A stretch of 64,000 bases of DNA from Acidovorax sp. YS12. Lineage in GTDB: Bacteria; Pseudomonadota; Gammaproteobacteria; Burkholderiales; Burkholderiaceae_C. A program made the translations under genes and the position numbers. Numbering within the stretch: position 1 is the stretch's first letter; each line of letters opens with the position of its first letter. The stretch lies in assembly GCA_021496925.1 (NCBI GenBank), contig CP053915.1:3251501-3315500 (forward strand). Reading direction: 5' to 3'. Under the pieces are notes generated by a model. That model saw only the letters and a program-made list of their open reading frames with translations, was not told where the DNA came from and searched no databases. This document shows, one piece after another, positions 33,057-40,843 of the stretch.

Positions 33057-33404
33057 ATGAACCAACTCATGACCGAGGACGAGCGCAAGCAACTGCTGGA
33101 ACACGGCCGGGTCCGGGCCGCTGGCCGGGCCATCGACCCGCTGCCCGTGGTGCGGTTGTTCACGCCGGACGCACACGCCACTTGGCTGCTGGTGTCGCTT
33201 GACCCCGCTGACGGCGATACGGCCCATGGCCTGATCGACTTGGGGATCAGCATGCCTGAGCTGGGCGAGATCAAGCTGTCCGACCTCGCATCCATCGTCG
33301 GGCCGAGCAAACAGCCCGTGATGCGAGATCGGTATTTCCGGGCGGTGCGCCCGTTGTCGGAGTACCTGCGGCTGGCCCAGGAGAACGGTTCCGTCCTCGA
33401 TTGA
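33057..33404 (+). CDS. DUF2958-domain protein, second copy
   Basis: A 115-residue paralogue of the protein at 25089: RLFTPDAHATWLLVSLDPAD, GLIDLGISMPELGEIKLSDL and VMRDRYFRAVRPLSEYLR. Start ATG 33057; the frame is open upstream but the family begins here. A hairpin (GCGCCCCGG-CCAAG-CCGGGCGC) follows about 5 nt after the stop. Confidence 0.9.
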   Translation: MNQLMTEDERKQLLEHGRVRAAGRAIDPLPVVRLFTPDAHATWLLVSLDPADGDTAHGLIDLGISMPELGEIKLSDLASIVGPSKQPVMRDRYFRAVRPLSEYLRLAQENGSVLD

Positions 33405-33746
33405 GCCGTTCGCGCCCCGGCCAAGCCGGGCGCATTGAGACTATTTCGGTCTTGCTCCAGACCTGTCAGGTCTTAGTCGGCACTGTTGCACCAATCGGGT
33501 GCCACCTTGGCATAAACAGCCATGACGCCAGCCGTGCCATCGGGCACGGTGGATAGCGCAGGAGGCGCGCATTTCCTCGCGCGCCACCGTCGCATTCAGA
33601 CGATCCACGCAATCCATCGGATGCTTTTCGTCTTGACACGCAAGTTACTAATCTACCAGCTTATTCACGATTGGATGCTAGTTCGATGCGGTGACGTTTG
33701 CGTGTGAAACCGGTGACGGCGGTCCTGCTCTACGGGAGCTTGCGTC
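33405..33746. other. 342-bp control region upstream of the FseA-like gene
   Basis: No gene. It holds a hairpin at 33411-33432, a perfect dyad AGACCTG-T-CAGGTCT (33459-33473), a GGCGCGC/GCGCGCC hairpin (33564-33585) and AT-rich DNA with TTGACA near 33633. The promoter of the DUF2285 gene is probably in the last 120 bp, but I cannot place the -10 box. Confidence 0.5.
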
Positions 33747-34496
33747 ATGGCCGAACCGCACCACCTTGCGCACTGGTATCCGACCGCCGCCTACCTCTAC
33801 GTGCTGTGCCTGGACACACTGGCGCTGGCCTGGGAGTACCTGCGCCGCCATCCCGATTACCGGCTTGACTGGCTGCACCGTGCGCGCCGCCCCGATGCTG
33901 CGCATCGCTGGGGCTTGCGTCTGCTGGAAGACCCGGCCCTGGATGCGCGTGACGCGCATCCAGCCTGGCTCCCCGGCCATGGGGCCGTGGCGCAGCTCTA
34001 CCCTGATGCCGACCCGCCACCGGATGCCGAGCCGTTCGCGTTTTGGCGCATCCCTGGCCACAAGCAACTGCTCCACGACGGCAAGGGCCTGGCGCTGATC
34101 GCGCGCAGTCCCGGCCATTGCCTGCGCTTCGTGCTGGCACCTGGCCTGGAGGACGGCATGGCCGTGGCCCATGCCTACCGTGGCCGTGGGGCCACCCACG
34201 TGCCTGACACGCCTGCGCCGATGGCTCGCCCCCGACCGCCCCCATCCGCGTTGCTGGAGCTGCACACCCTGCAGGCGCTCGACGCCACCCTCGCGGGTGC
34301 GTCCTTGCGTGACGTGGCCGAGGGCTTGTTCGGCGTGGACGCCGCGGCCGGTTGGTACAGCGACGGCGGCCTGCGCTCCAAGGTGCGCCGCCTGGTGCGG
34401 CGCGGCGATGCGTTGATGCGCGGCGGCTATCGCCGCCTAGCACAACTGCCTCCGCTTGAGAAGGGTCGTTTTGAAGAGGGCGCAAAACGACCCTGA
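33747..34496 (+). CDS. DUF6499-DUF2285 protein, FseA-like ICE excision activator
   Basis: A 249-residue protein joining an N-terminal DUF6499 region (HWYPTAAYLYVLCLDTLALAWEYLRRHPDYRLDW form) with a C-terminal DUF2285 helix-turn-helix (LHTLQALDATLAGASLRDVAEGLFG ... LRSKVRRLVRRGDALMRGGYRRL form). In Mesorhizobium ICEs the same two domains are joined by a ribosomal frameshift to make FseA, which activates the excisionase gene. Here they are one frame and are followed by an excisionase-like gene. Function by analogy. Confidence 0.75.
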   Translation: MAEPHHLAHWYPTAAYLYVLCLDTLALAWEYLRRHPDYRLDWLHRARRPDAAHRWGLRLLEDPALDARDAHPAWLPGHGAVAQLYPDADPPPDAEPFAFWRIPGHKQLLHDGKGLALIARSPGHCLRFVLAPGLEDGMAVAHAYRGRGATHVPDTPAPMARPRPPPSALLELHTLQALDATLAGASLRDVAEGLFGVDAAAGWYSDGGLRSKVRRLVRRGDALMRGGYRRLAQLPPLEKGRFEEGAKRP

Positions 34497-34579
34497 GCAC
34501 GAGGGCTTCGTTTTCTGAGACTGCCTCCATCCGGTTGCGCTGTGTGGCCGGAGCTTTGAAAGCTATGGAGGTTCTCACC

Positions 34580-34861
34580 ATGCGTCCTGCTCCCTTGCGG
34601 CCTGCTGCCGCTCCCATTGCTTCCGCTGCGCAGCCGCAGCGCTATCTCACCAACGACGAAGCCGCCGACTACCTGCGGCTGTCGCCGCGCACGCTGGAAA
34701 AGCAGCGCGTGCTGGGAGGCGGTCCCAAGTTCCGCAAGTTCGGCCGCCGCGTCATGTACGCCGTGGCCGACCTCGACGCCTGGGCTACGGATCGCAGCTT
34801 CGAGAGCACGTCCGATCCTGAGTACGCCGAGCACCATGCGGCGGACAGCCGTGCGCGCTGA
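34580..34861 (+). CDS. AlpA/MerR-type helix-turn-helix protein, RdfS-like excisionase candidate
   Basis: A 93-residue protein with the HTH_17 pattern YLTNDEAADYLRLSPRTLEK, GPKFRKFGRRVMYAVADLDAWA (residues 23-72). Such proteins act as recombination directionality factors (RdfS) or as AlpA regulators. ATG 34580 has GGAGG 8 nt upstream. It lies 83 nt after the FseA-like gene and just before repA, so it may control both excision and the rep-par genes. Confidence 0.8.
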   Translation: MRPAPLRPAAAPIASAAQPQRYLTNDEAADYLRLSPRTLEKQRVLGGGPKFRKFGRRVMYAVADLDAWATDRSFESTSDPEYAEHHAADSRAR

Positions 34862-34887
34862 TCGCTGGCGCGCGGGTGGCCTTCGCC

Positions 34888-35745
34888 ATGTCCAGCCCTG
34901 CGCTGCCGTCCCGGCAGCGGCCCCTGCCGGAGCGCGAACAGCTCGACCTGTTCCGCGCCCTGCCGGGCGACATGGCGCCGCGCGACAGCCAGGACCTGAT
35001 GGCCTTTCCGTTCTTCTCGCTGGCGAAGTCACGGCGCACGGCGCCGATCGACTTCCAGGCCAGCGGCGTGACGATCCGCGTGGAGGGGACGCAGGAGCAT
35101 GGCATCGCGACGATTTGGGACGCGGACGTGCTCATTTGGGCGGCCTCGCAGATCGTGGAAGCGCGCGACGCGGGCTTGCGCCCGTCGCGGCTGATGCAGG
35201 CCACACCCTACGAGATCCTGCGCTTCATCGGGCGCGGTACGTCGCTGCGCGACTACCAGCGCCTCAAGGCGGCCTTGGATCGCTTGCAGTCCACCACGGT
35301 GGCCACGTCGATCCGCGAGACCACGGGGAGGCGGCTACACCGCTTCTCGTGGATCAACGAGTGGAAGGAACTCGCCGATGCCAAAGGCACACCCTTGGGG
35401 CTGGAACTGATCCTGCCGGACTGGTTCTACGCCGGCGTCATGGACGCCGCCTTGGTGCTGACCATCGACACTGCGTATTTCCGGCTCACGGGCGGGATCG
35501 AGCGATGGCTGTACCGCCTAGTGCGCAAGCACGGCGGGCGACAGCCTGGCGGCTGGCAGTTCGACTTCCAGCACCTGTACCGCAAGTCGGGCAGCGTGGC
35601 GCGGTACTACGACTTCGCCGCCGACCTGCGAGCACTGGTGGCGCGGCAAGCCCTTCCGGGCTACCAGTTGGGCATCGAGTACGTCTCGGGCATTGCCTCG
35701 CCGCTGCTGACGTTCCGGCCCGTGCCGTCCACGGCACGGGGATAA
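34888..35745 (+). CDS. repA: RepA-type replication initiator protein
   Basis: A 285-residue protein of the plasmid/ICE replication initiator protein A (RPA) family: LMAFPFFSLAKSRRTAPIDF, IWDADVLIWAASQI, ATPYEILRFIGRGTSLRDYQ, and a winged-helix-like half with GIERWLYRLVRKHGG. Three iterons follow its stop codon, consistent with an origin. ATG 34888 (MSSPALPS) is chosen; GTG 34876 is possible. Suggests the excised circle can replicate. Confidence 0.88.
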   Translation: MSSPALPSRQRPLPEREQLDLFRALPGDMAPRDSQDLMAFPFFSLAKSRRTAPIDFQASGVTIRVEGTQEHGIATIWDADVLIWAASQIVEARDAGLRPSRLMQATPYEILRFIGRGTSLRDYQRLKAALDRLQSTTVATSIRETTGRRLHRFSWINEWKELADAKGTPLGLELILPDWFYAGVMDAALVLTIDTAYFRLTGGIERWLYRLVRKHGGRQPGGWQFDFQHLYRKSGSVARYYDFAADLRALVARQALPGYQLGIEYVSGIASPLLTFRPVPSTARG

Positions 35746-35769
35746 CTGCTGCGCAGCCTGTGGACGGAC

Positions 35770-35833
35770 TCGTGCTATCAGGCAACAGAGGTATCGTGCT
35801 ATCAGGCAACGAATCCTCGTGCTATCAGGCAAC
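35770..35833 (+). repeat. Three iteron-like direct repeats, putative oriV
   Basis: TCGTGCTATCAGGCAAC occurs three times exactly, at 35770-35786, 35794-35810 and 35817-35833, spaced 24 and 23 bp. They lie 25 bp after repA and before an AT-richer stretch with three CTAACT repeats (about 35876-35902) that could melt. The 35746-35998 gap before parA holds nothing else. Typical of Rep-binding iterons. Confidence 0.8.
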
Positions 35834-35998
35834 AAAACCGGCCGCAAAGCTAATACTGGCGCGGGTTTCGGCCTCTCCTAACTTCCCTAACTTAAATACT
35901 CTAACTGGTAGTAGCAGCGCCGCGCCTCGGTGGACAACCGCCACAGGACGCGAAGCGCAGCGGCAACAGGCGGGCTTTCCGACACGGAGGGTCCGGTC

Positions 35999-36637
35999 AT
36001 GATCGTCGCGCTGCTCAACCAGAAAGGCGGCGTGGGCAAGACCACGCTCGCCACCCACATCGCCGGCGAGCTGGCGATGCGCGGGCAGTCGGTCATCCTG
36101 CTGGATGCCGATCCACAGGGCTCCGCGCTGGACTGGACACAGCGCCGCAGCCAGCAAGGTTTGCCAAGGCTATTTAGCGCCGTGGGCCTCGCACGCGAAA
36201 CGCTGCACCAGGAAGCGCCAGAACTCGCCAGGCGGGCCGATCACGTCGTCATCGACGGGCCACCCAGGATCGCTGCCTTGGCGCGCTCCGCGCTGCTGGC
36301 GGCCGAGCGGGTGCTGATCCCGGTGCAGCCCAGCCCCTACGACCTGTGGGCCAGCGCCGAGATGGTGGCGCTGATCCGTGAGGCGCAGGTGTTCCGGCCT
36401 GCGCTGCGCGCGGCCTTCGTCATCAACCGGCGCGTGAGCACCACCGTGATCGGACGCGAGGCCCGCGGCGCGCTGGCCGAGCAGCCGCTTCCTGCGCTGC
36501 GCGCGGAAGTGCATCAGCGCATCGTGTTCGCCGACAGCGTGGCCGCCGGCCGGCTTGCACGCGAGACGGCGCCAGACAGCGCCGCCGCGCGCGAAATCAC
36601 CGCGCTGGTCGATGAACTGCTGCGGTGGCCGTCATGA
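35999..36637 (+). CDS. parA: ParA-family partition ATPase
   Basis: A 212-residue P-loop ATPase. Deviant Walker A QKGGVGKTTLA (residues 8-18), LLDADPQGSALDW (about 34-46) and VVIDGPP form the ParA/MinD signature. It lacks an N-terminal DNA-binding domain, so it is a type Ib-like ParA. It overlaps the next gene (ATGA), a small ribbon-helix-helix protein that is its likely partner. ATG 35999 places the P-loop at the usual distance. Confidence 0.95.
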   Translation: MIVALLNQKGGVGKTTLATHIAGELAMRGQSVILLDADPQGSALDWTQRRSQQGLPRLFSAVGLARETLHQEAPELARRADHVVIDGPPRIAALARSALLAAERVLIPVQPSPYDLWASAEMVALIREAQVFRPALRAAFVINRRVSTTVIGREARGALAEQPLPALRAEVHQRIVFADSVAAGRLARETAPDSAAAREITALVDELLRWPS

Positions 36638-36897
36638 GCACTCCTGCCAGCAAGCGCACGGGCAAGCGCATCGGCATCGGCGCTCGCCCGCCCGCGAATC
36701 CGCACGCCGAGGCGTGGATTCGCCAGGGCAGTGCCGATGACCTCCAGAAAGGCGACCTCTACACGGCCCGCCTGACCCTCGACATCACGCCCGCCATGCG
36801 GGCGCGCATCAAGGTATCGGCCTTCACGCAAGGCGTGACGGTGGCCGATCTGTTGCGCGCGCTGCTGGAGCGGGAATTCCCGGAGAAGTCCTCATGA
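36634..36897 (+). CDS. Small ribbon-helix-helix protein, likely ParA partner
   Basis: An 87-residue protein coupled to parA (ATGA) and to the next gene (ATGA). The N-terminus is basic and disordered (STPASKRTGKRIGIGARPPA). The C-terminus (about 44-85: ARLTLDITPAMRARIKVSAF, TVADLLRALLEREFPE) looks like a ribbon-helix-helix DNA-binding fold, as in ParG-type centromere proteins. The name ParB is often given to such genes; the role here is inferred. Confidence 0.75.
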   Translation: MSTPASKRTGKRIGIGARPPANPHAEAWIRQGSADDLQKGDLYTARLTLDITPAMRARIKVSAFTQGVTVADLLRALLEREFPEKSS

Positions 36898-37418
36898 ACA
36901 CACCCGCCTCGACGGCTTCGGCACCGCCGTCCATCCCGCCTGTCGGCGTGGCCGACGGCGTACCGCTGACGCGCGTTGCGCTCGCATACATCGACCAACG
37001 CTTCGACCTCTACCTGCGCTTCGGTGATCCTGCCCGCATCATCCGGTTCGACCGCTGGCGCCGCTGCGCGGTGTTCACGCCGAATGCGGTTCTCTGCCGC
37101 ATCCGCTGGCAGGCCAACGACTACGGCACGATCCGCTGGCAGCTCATGGTGATGCAGGCGTGCATGCCGATGGATGGCGCGCAGCGCATCTCCGGCGTGC
37201 AACCCGGCGCGCGCCTCTTGCTGCACGCCGAGGGTGAGCAATCGGTGCGTGCCGTGCTGGCGCGCATCGACGCCATCGAGGCGCTGGGCATCACGCCTGT
37301 CGGCGTCTCGCCCGCGTACTGGCGCACGCTCGCCAACCGGCTCGCAGCGCACTTGCCGCTGCCCGAATACACCGCCGAGCGGCACGCCGCCTGGCTGGCC
37401 GGGAGGGCGCTGCCATGA
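36894..37418 (+). CDS. DUF2840-domain protein
   Basis: A 174-residue protein of the DUF2840 family, invariably just upstream of traF in Tn4371-type ICEs. Landmarks: GVPLTRVALAYIDQRFDLYLRFG, RCAVFTPNAVLCRIRWQANDYGTI and QRISGVQPGARLLLHAEGEQ. No signal peptide. Coupled on both sides by ATGA overlaps. Probably a transfer or pilus-assembly accessory protein; no activity known. Confidence 0.9.
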   Translation: MNTPASTASAPPSIPPVGVADGVPLTRVALAYIDQRFDLYLRFGDPARIIRFDRWRRCAVFTPNAVLCRIRWQANDYGTIRWQLMVMQACMPMDGAQRISGVQPGARLLLHAEGEQSVRAVLARIDAIEALGITPVGVSPAYWRTLANRLAAHLPLPEYTAERHAAWLAGRALP

Positions 37419-38002
37419 CCGCAGTTTCCACTTCCGGCACCGCGCCGCACCCTCGCTTGCGCGTGCGCGCTCGCCTCGTGCTGGCGGGCCTGTCCGCCTG
37501 CGGCCTCGCTGCGCTGGCCTGGGCGTCCTTCGTGCATCCGCTGCCACGCCTGACCTACAACCCGTCCGACAGCGTGGAGGTCGGCTGGTATCGCATCGAT
37601 CCGCTCGACCATCGCACCAGCTCGCCACCACGTCCGTTGTCGGTAGGCAGCATCGTGCTGGTGCCGCTGCCTGCCGAGGCTGCCGCGCTCGCTGCGCAGC
37701 GCGGCTACCTGCCGACGCGCATTCCTCTGCTCAAGCGCGTGGGCGCGGTGGCGCCGCAAGAGGTGTGCATCGCTGACGGCAAAGTCCACATCGACGGCGT
37801 GCCTTCAGCCGCCGTGCTGTCTGCCGATCGCTGGGGCCGGCCGCTGCCATCCTGGCAGCAATGCCACCGCTTGCGGCATGGCGAGCTGTTCCTCCTCAGT
37901 GTGACCAATCCGGCGTCGTTCGATAGCCGGTATTTCGGGCCGGTCAGCGCAGCTTCCGTGATCGGCGTTGCGCGCCCCGTCTGGCTGGAGTCGCGCCCAT
38001 GA
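37415..38002 (+). CDS. traF: TraF, S26-family conjugative signal peptidase
   Basis: A 195-residue inner-membrane peptidase that processes and cyclises the TrbC pilin in RP4-like systems. A membrane anchor (about 20-40) is followed by the S26 site: Ser in YNPSDSVEVGWYRI and Lys in RIPLLKRVGAV, with SFDSRYFGPV near the end. Coupled to DUF2840 (ATGA). Its substrate trbC is at 61279. Confidence 0.93.
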   Translation: MTAVSTSGTAPHPRLRVRARLVLAGLSACGLAALAWASFVHPLPRLTYNPSDSVEVGWYRIDPLDHRTSSPPRPLSVGSIVLVPLPAEAAALAAQRGYLPTRIPLLKRVGAVAPQEVCIADGKVHIDGVPSAAVLSADRWGRPLPSWQQCHRLRHGELFLLSVTNPASFDSRYFGPVSAASVIGVARPVWLESRP

Positions 38003-38454
38003 TGGCCACCGATTCGCTGCGCATCATCGTGCTATCGGGCGTGTCGTTCTGCTGGCCGTTGTCATGTCGTCGCGCGTGCAGTGCGAGCGCATCCGCGCTG
38101 CACTTCGCGCTGCCTCCGGCGCAGCCGTCCCACGTGCAGGCGTCTTGCCTCGAACACGGCTGGCCTGCGGCCATTGCCGTGTTGGCCGGTGCGCTGGCTG
38201 CTGGTGCAGCCTTGCCACCGGGCCGCAGTTGCCGGGATCGAGAACCTGGGGGACAGGGGGAGGCAAATGCGGAAGGCAAGACAAAAGGGGGCGGCACCTG
38301 TCGGCCCGCAAAGCCAGTCTGCACGTGGGGGTGGCGCGGCACGGCGCAGCTTCGCCGCCGTGCCGCTGGGGGCGCGAGGCTCGCACCAATGCGGGCATGT
38401 CCGCGTGCTTCGCACGACGGCCTACGCCATAGCTTTCAAGGGATGCAGCCATGA
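37999..38454 (+). CDS. Possible small protein coupled to traF and relaxase
   Basis: A 151-codon frame that starts at an ATGA overlap with traF and ends at another with the relaxase gene. The first 75 residues are hydrophobic with a possible membrane segment (GWPAAIAVLAGALAAGAALP); the second half is Gly/Arg-rich and not protein-like. No homologue recognised. The DNA may instead be non-coding and hold oriT or leader functions. Confidence 0.4.
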   Translation: MMATDSLRIIVLSGVSFCWPLSCRRACSASASALHFALPPAQPSHVQASCLEHGWPAAIAVLAGALAAGAALPPGRSCRDREPGGQGEANAEGKTKGGGTCRPAKPVCTWGWRGTAQLRRRAAGGARLAPMRACPRASHDGLRHSFQGMQP

Positions 38455-40433
38455 CCAAGCGCCGCGATGACGATTTCCGCATCCGCCCCAGCGCCCCCAA
38501 GAACCGGGGCCAAGGCTTCATCGCCAAGGTGCTCCAGCAGACCGGCAAGGCCAGCAGCGGCAAGTCCTCGGTGCGTCGTCCTGGGGCGACCGGCAACAGC
38601 AAATCTACCGGCCAGCGGCCGGGCTCGCGCTTGGGGCGCGGCCACACAGCAGCGCGGTTTGCGGGCGCGAAGCTCACGCCAATGTCGCGGCGCGTGACCA
38701 TCAAGACCTTGCTGCTCAACCAGCAGCGGGCCAGCCCGCAATCGCTCGCCAAGCACCTGCGGTACGTCGAGCGTGACGGCGTGGGCCGCGATGGCGAGCC
38801 CGGCCGAGCCTATGGGCCGCAGACCGATGTCGCCGATCTGGATGCTTTCAAGGAGCGCTGCGCCGATGACCGACACCATTTCCGCTTCATCGTCTCGCCC
38901 GAGGATGGCGCGGAGCTGGAAGACCTGCGCAACTACACGCGGTACCTCATGGGGCGCATGGAAGCCGACCTGGGCACGCGGCTGGAATGGGTAGCGGTCG
39001 ATCACTGGAACACTGACAACCCGCACACGCACCTGATCGTGCGCGGACGCGACGACACGGGCAAAGACCTCATCATCGCGGGTGACTACATCGCCGATGG
39101 CTTCCGGCATCGCGCGTCCGCGCTGGCGACCGAATGGCTGGGGCCGCGCACGGAGCTGGAGATCCAGCAGACCTTGCGGCGCGAGGTGGAGCAAGAGCGG
39201 TGGACGAGCTTGGATCGCACCCTGAAGCGCGAGCTTGGCGACGACGTCCAAGTGCAGATCGACCGCTTCAACGAACCGCGGCTGCAACGCCAGCGCTTGC
39301 TGCTGATCGGCCGCCTGCAACGCTTGCAGCGCCTGGGCCTCGCCGACGAGACGCAGCCGGGCACGTGGGCCGTCCATGCCGACGCGGAGAAAACCTTGCG
39401 CGCCCTGGGCGAGCGTGGCGACATCATCCGCACCATGCAGCGGGCCATGCGCGGCGAGCCGCGCGAGCTGGCGGTGTTCGAGCCGGGCGACGACGGCCGA
39501 ACGATCCTCGGCCGCGTGGCCGCGAAGGGACTGGCCGACGAGCTGCGCGACCGGGGCTATCTGGTCATCGACGGCGTGGACGGCAAAGCCCACTACGTCG
39601 CGCTCAATGCGCGCGACGAGCTGGCGAACTATCCGACCGGCGCTGTGGTGGAAGTGAAGGGCTCGGCCGACGTGCGCGCGGCCGACAAGAACATCGCCGC
39701 GCTGGCGAGCGATAGCCTGTACCGCACCGACCACCACCTCGCCATCGCGCAGGGGCAGGCCGTGCCGGGCCGTGATCCGCAGGAAGTCGTCGCGGCCCAT
39801 GTTCGCCGGCTGGAAGCCCTGCGCCGCGCCGGCATCGTGGAGCGCGTGGCCGAGGGACTATGGAAGGTGCCGGACGATCTGCCCGAGCGTGGCCGTCAGT
39901 ACGACGCGCAGCGCCTGGGCGGCGTGGCCGTGGAGCTGAAATCGCACCTGCCCATCGAGCGGCAGGCGCGCGTGATCGGCGCGACCTGGCTGGATCAGCA
40001 GTTGATCGGCGGTGGCTCAGGTCTGGGCGACCTGGGCTTTGGCAGTGAGGCCAAGCAGGCGATGCAGCAACGCGCCGACTTCCTTGCCGAACAGGGGCTG
40101 GCCGAGCGGCACGGGCAGCGTGTGATCCTGGCGCGCAACCTGCTGGGAACGCTGCGCAGCCGGGAGCTGGCGCAGGCCGCCAAGGACATTGCGGCCGACA
40201 CTGGCCTTGAGCATCGGCCTGTGGCCGACGGGCAGCGCGTGACCGGCATTTACCGGCGCTCCGTCATGCTTGCCAGTGGGCGCTACGCCATGCTTGATGA
40301 CGGCATGGGGTTCAGCCTGGTGCCGTGGAAGCCGGTGATCGAGCAGCGGCTAGGACAGCAGATCGCTGCAACGGTGCGCGGCGGTGGGGTGTCGTGGGAG
40401 ATCGGGCGACAGAGAGGACCTTCCCTGGGATAG
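38451..40433 (+). CDS. Relaxase (VirD2/MOBP-like, DUF3363)
   Basis: A 660-residue relaxase that nicks oriT and leads the transferred strand. The N-terminus is basic (1-80). The relaxase domain has Tyr105 in KHLRYVERDG (candidate nicking Tyr), HHFRFIVSP (141-150) and the metal-binding HWNTDNPHTHLIVRG (185-199). The C-terminal DUF3363 region runs to the end. A normal, full-length Tn4371-type relaxase. Cargo begins right after it. Confidence 0.93.
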   Translation: MTKRRDDDFRIRPSAPKNRGQGFIAKVLQQTGKASSGKSSVRRPGATGNSKSTGQRPGSRLGRGHTAARFAGAKLTPMSRRVTIKTLLLNQQRASPQSLAKHLRYVERDGVGRDGEPGRAYGPQTDVADLDAFKERCADDRHHFRFIVSPEDGAELEDLRNYTRYLMGRMEADLGTRLEWVAVDHWNTDNPHTHLIVRGRDDTGKDLIIAGDYIADGFRHRASALATEWLGPRTELEIQQTLRREVEQERWTSLDRTLKRELGDDVQVQIDRFNEPRLQRQRLLLIGRLQRLQRLGLADETQPGTWAVHADAEKTLRALGERGDIIRTMQRAMRGEPRELAVFEPGDDGRTILGRVAAKGLADELRDRGYLVIDGVDGKAHYVALNARDELANYPTGAVVEVKGSADVRAADKNIAALASDSLYRTDHHLAIAQGQAVPGRDPQEVVAAHVRRLEALRRAGIVERVAEGLWKVPDDLPERGRQYDAQRLGGVAVELKSHLPIERQARVIGATWLDQQLIGGGSGLGDLGFGSEAKQAMQQRADFLAEQGLAERHGQRVILARNLLGTLRSRELAQAAKDIAADTGLEHRPVADGQRVTGIYRRSVMLASGRYAMLDDGMGFSLVPWKPVIEQRLGQQIAATVRGGGVSWEIGRQRGPSLG

Positions 40434-40843
40434 TCGCCGTCAATGAATATCCGTAATTCGGATTGCCCGACCAGTACTGCGTGGAGTCCCCGTCATGTTG
40501 TGCTCACCCCCGATAGAAGGTCGGAATATGAGCTCAACGTCAAACCGAAGTATTAAATTGTTCACCTTGTAATAACAATTCCTTCTTCAAAACCTTTGGG
40601 GTAGGCAAGCCAGCCAGAAATGTATCGACTCCTGAAGACAGAATCAGCCTTGAAGGCATCATCCTCTTAAAAAGAGCCTTGATTCTAGCTTGCCTCTCAC
40701 TTGACCTGCTTGCTTTTAGGTCGGAAGCGGCGAAATTTTATCGCCGTCTTTACAGACATGCATGATCCTGCAGAGTACCATTTTCTATACTTATTGCGCG
40801 TCCAAAGATGCAGCTAACTAGCTGCTTCGAATAGAGAGGTGGT
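40434..40843. other. 410-bp boundary between ICE backbone and stress cargo
   Basis: Composition drops abruptly from GC-rich to AT-rich here. No gene. It contains a hairpin (CGGCGA/TCGCCG, 40728-40746), an inverted repeat GACCT/AGGTC (40703-40722), and a perfect stem GCAGCT-AACT-AGCTGC (40810-40825) just before the otsA ribosome site. The otsA promoter is probably in the last 150 bp; I cannot fix its -35/-10 boxes. Confidence 0.6.

Noticed and set aside
33479..33492. GGCACTGTTGCA, like the end of IS6/IS26 elements
   Set aside because: Only 12 bases match, there is no transposase or second end nearby; chance or a tiny relic.
40494..40571. A 25-codon frame at the start of the cargo border
   Set aside because: No ribosome site, no helix or domain, and no coupling to a neighbour.
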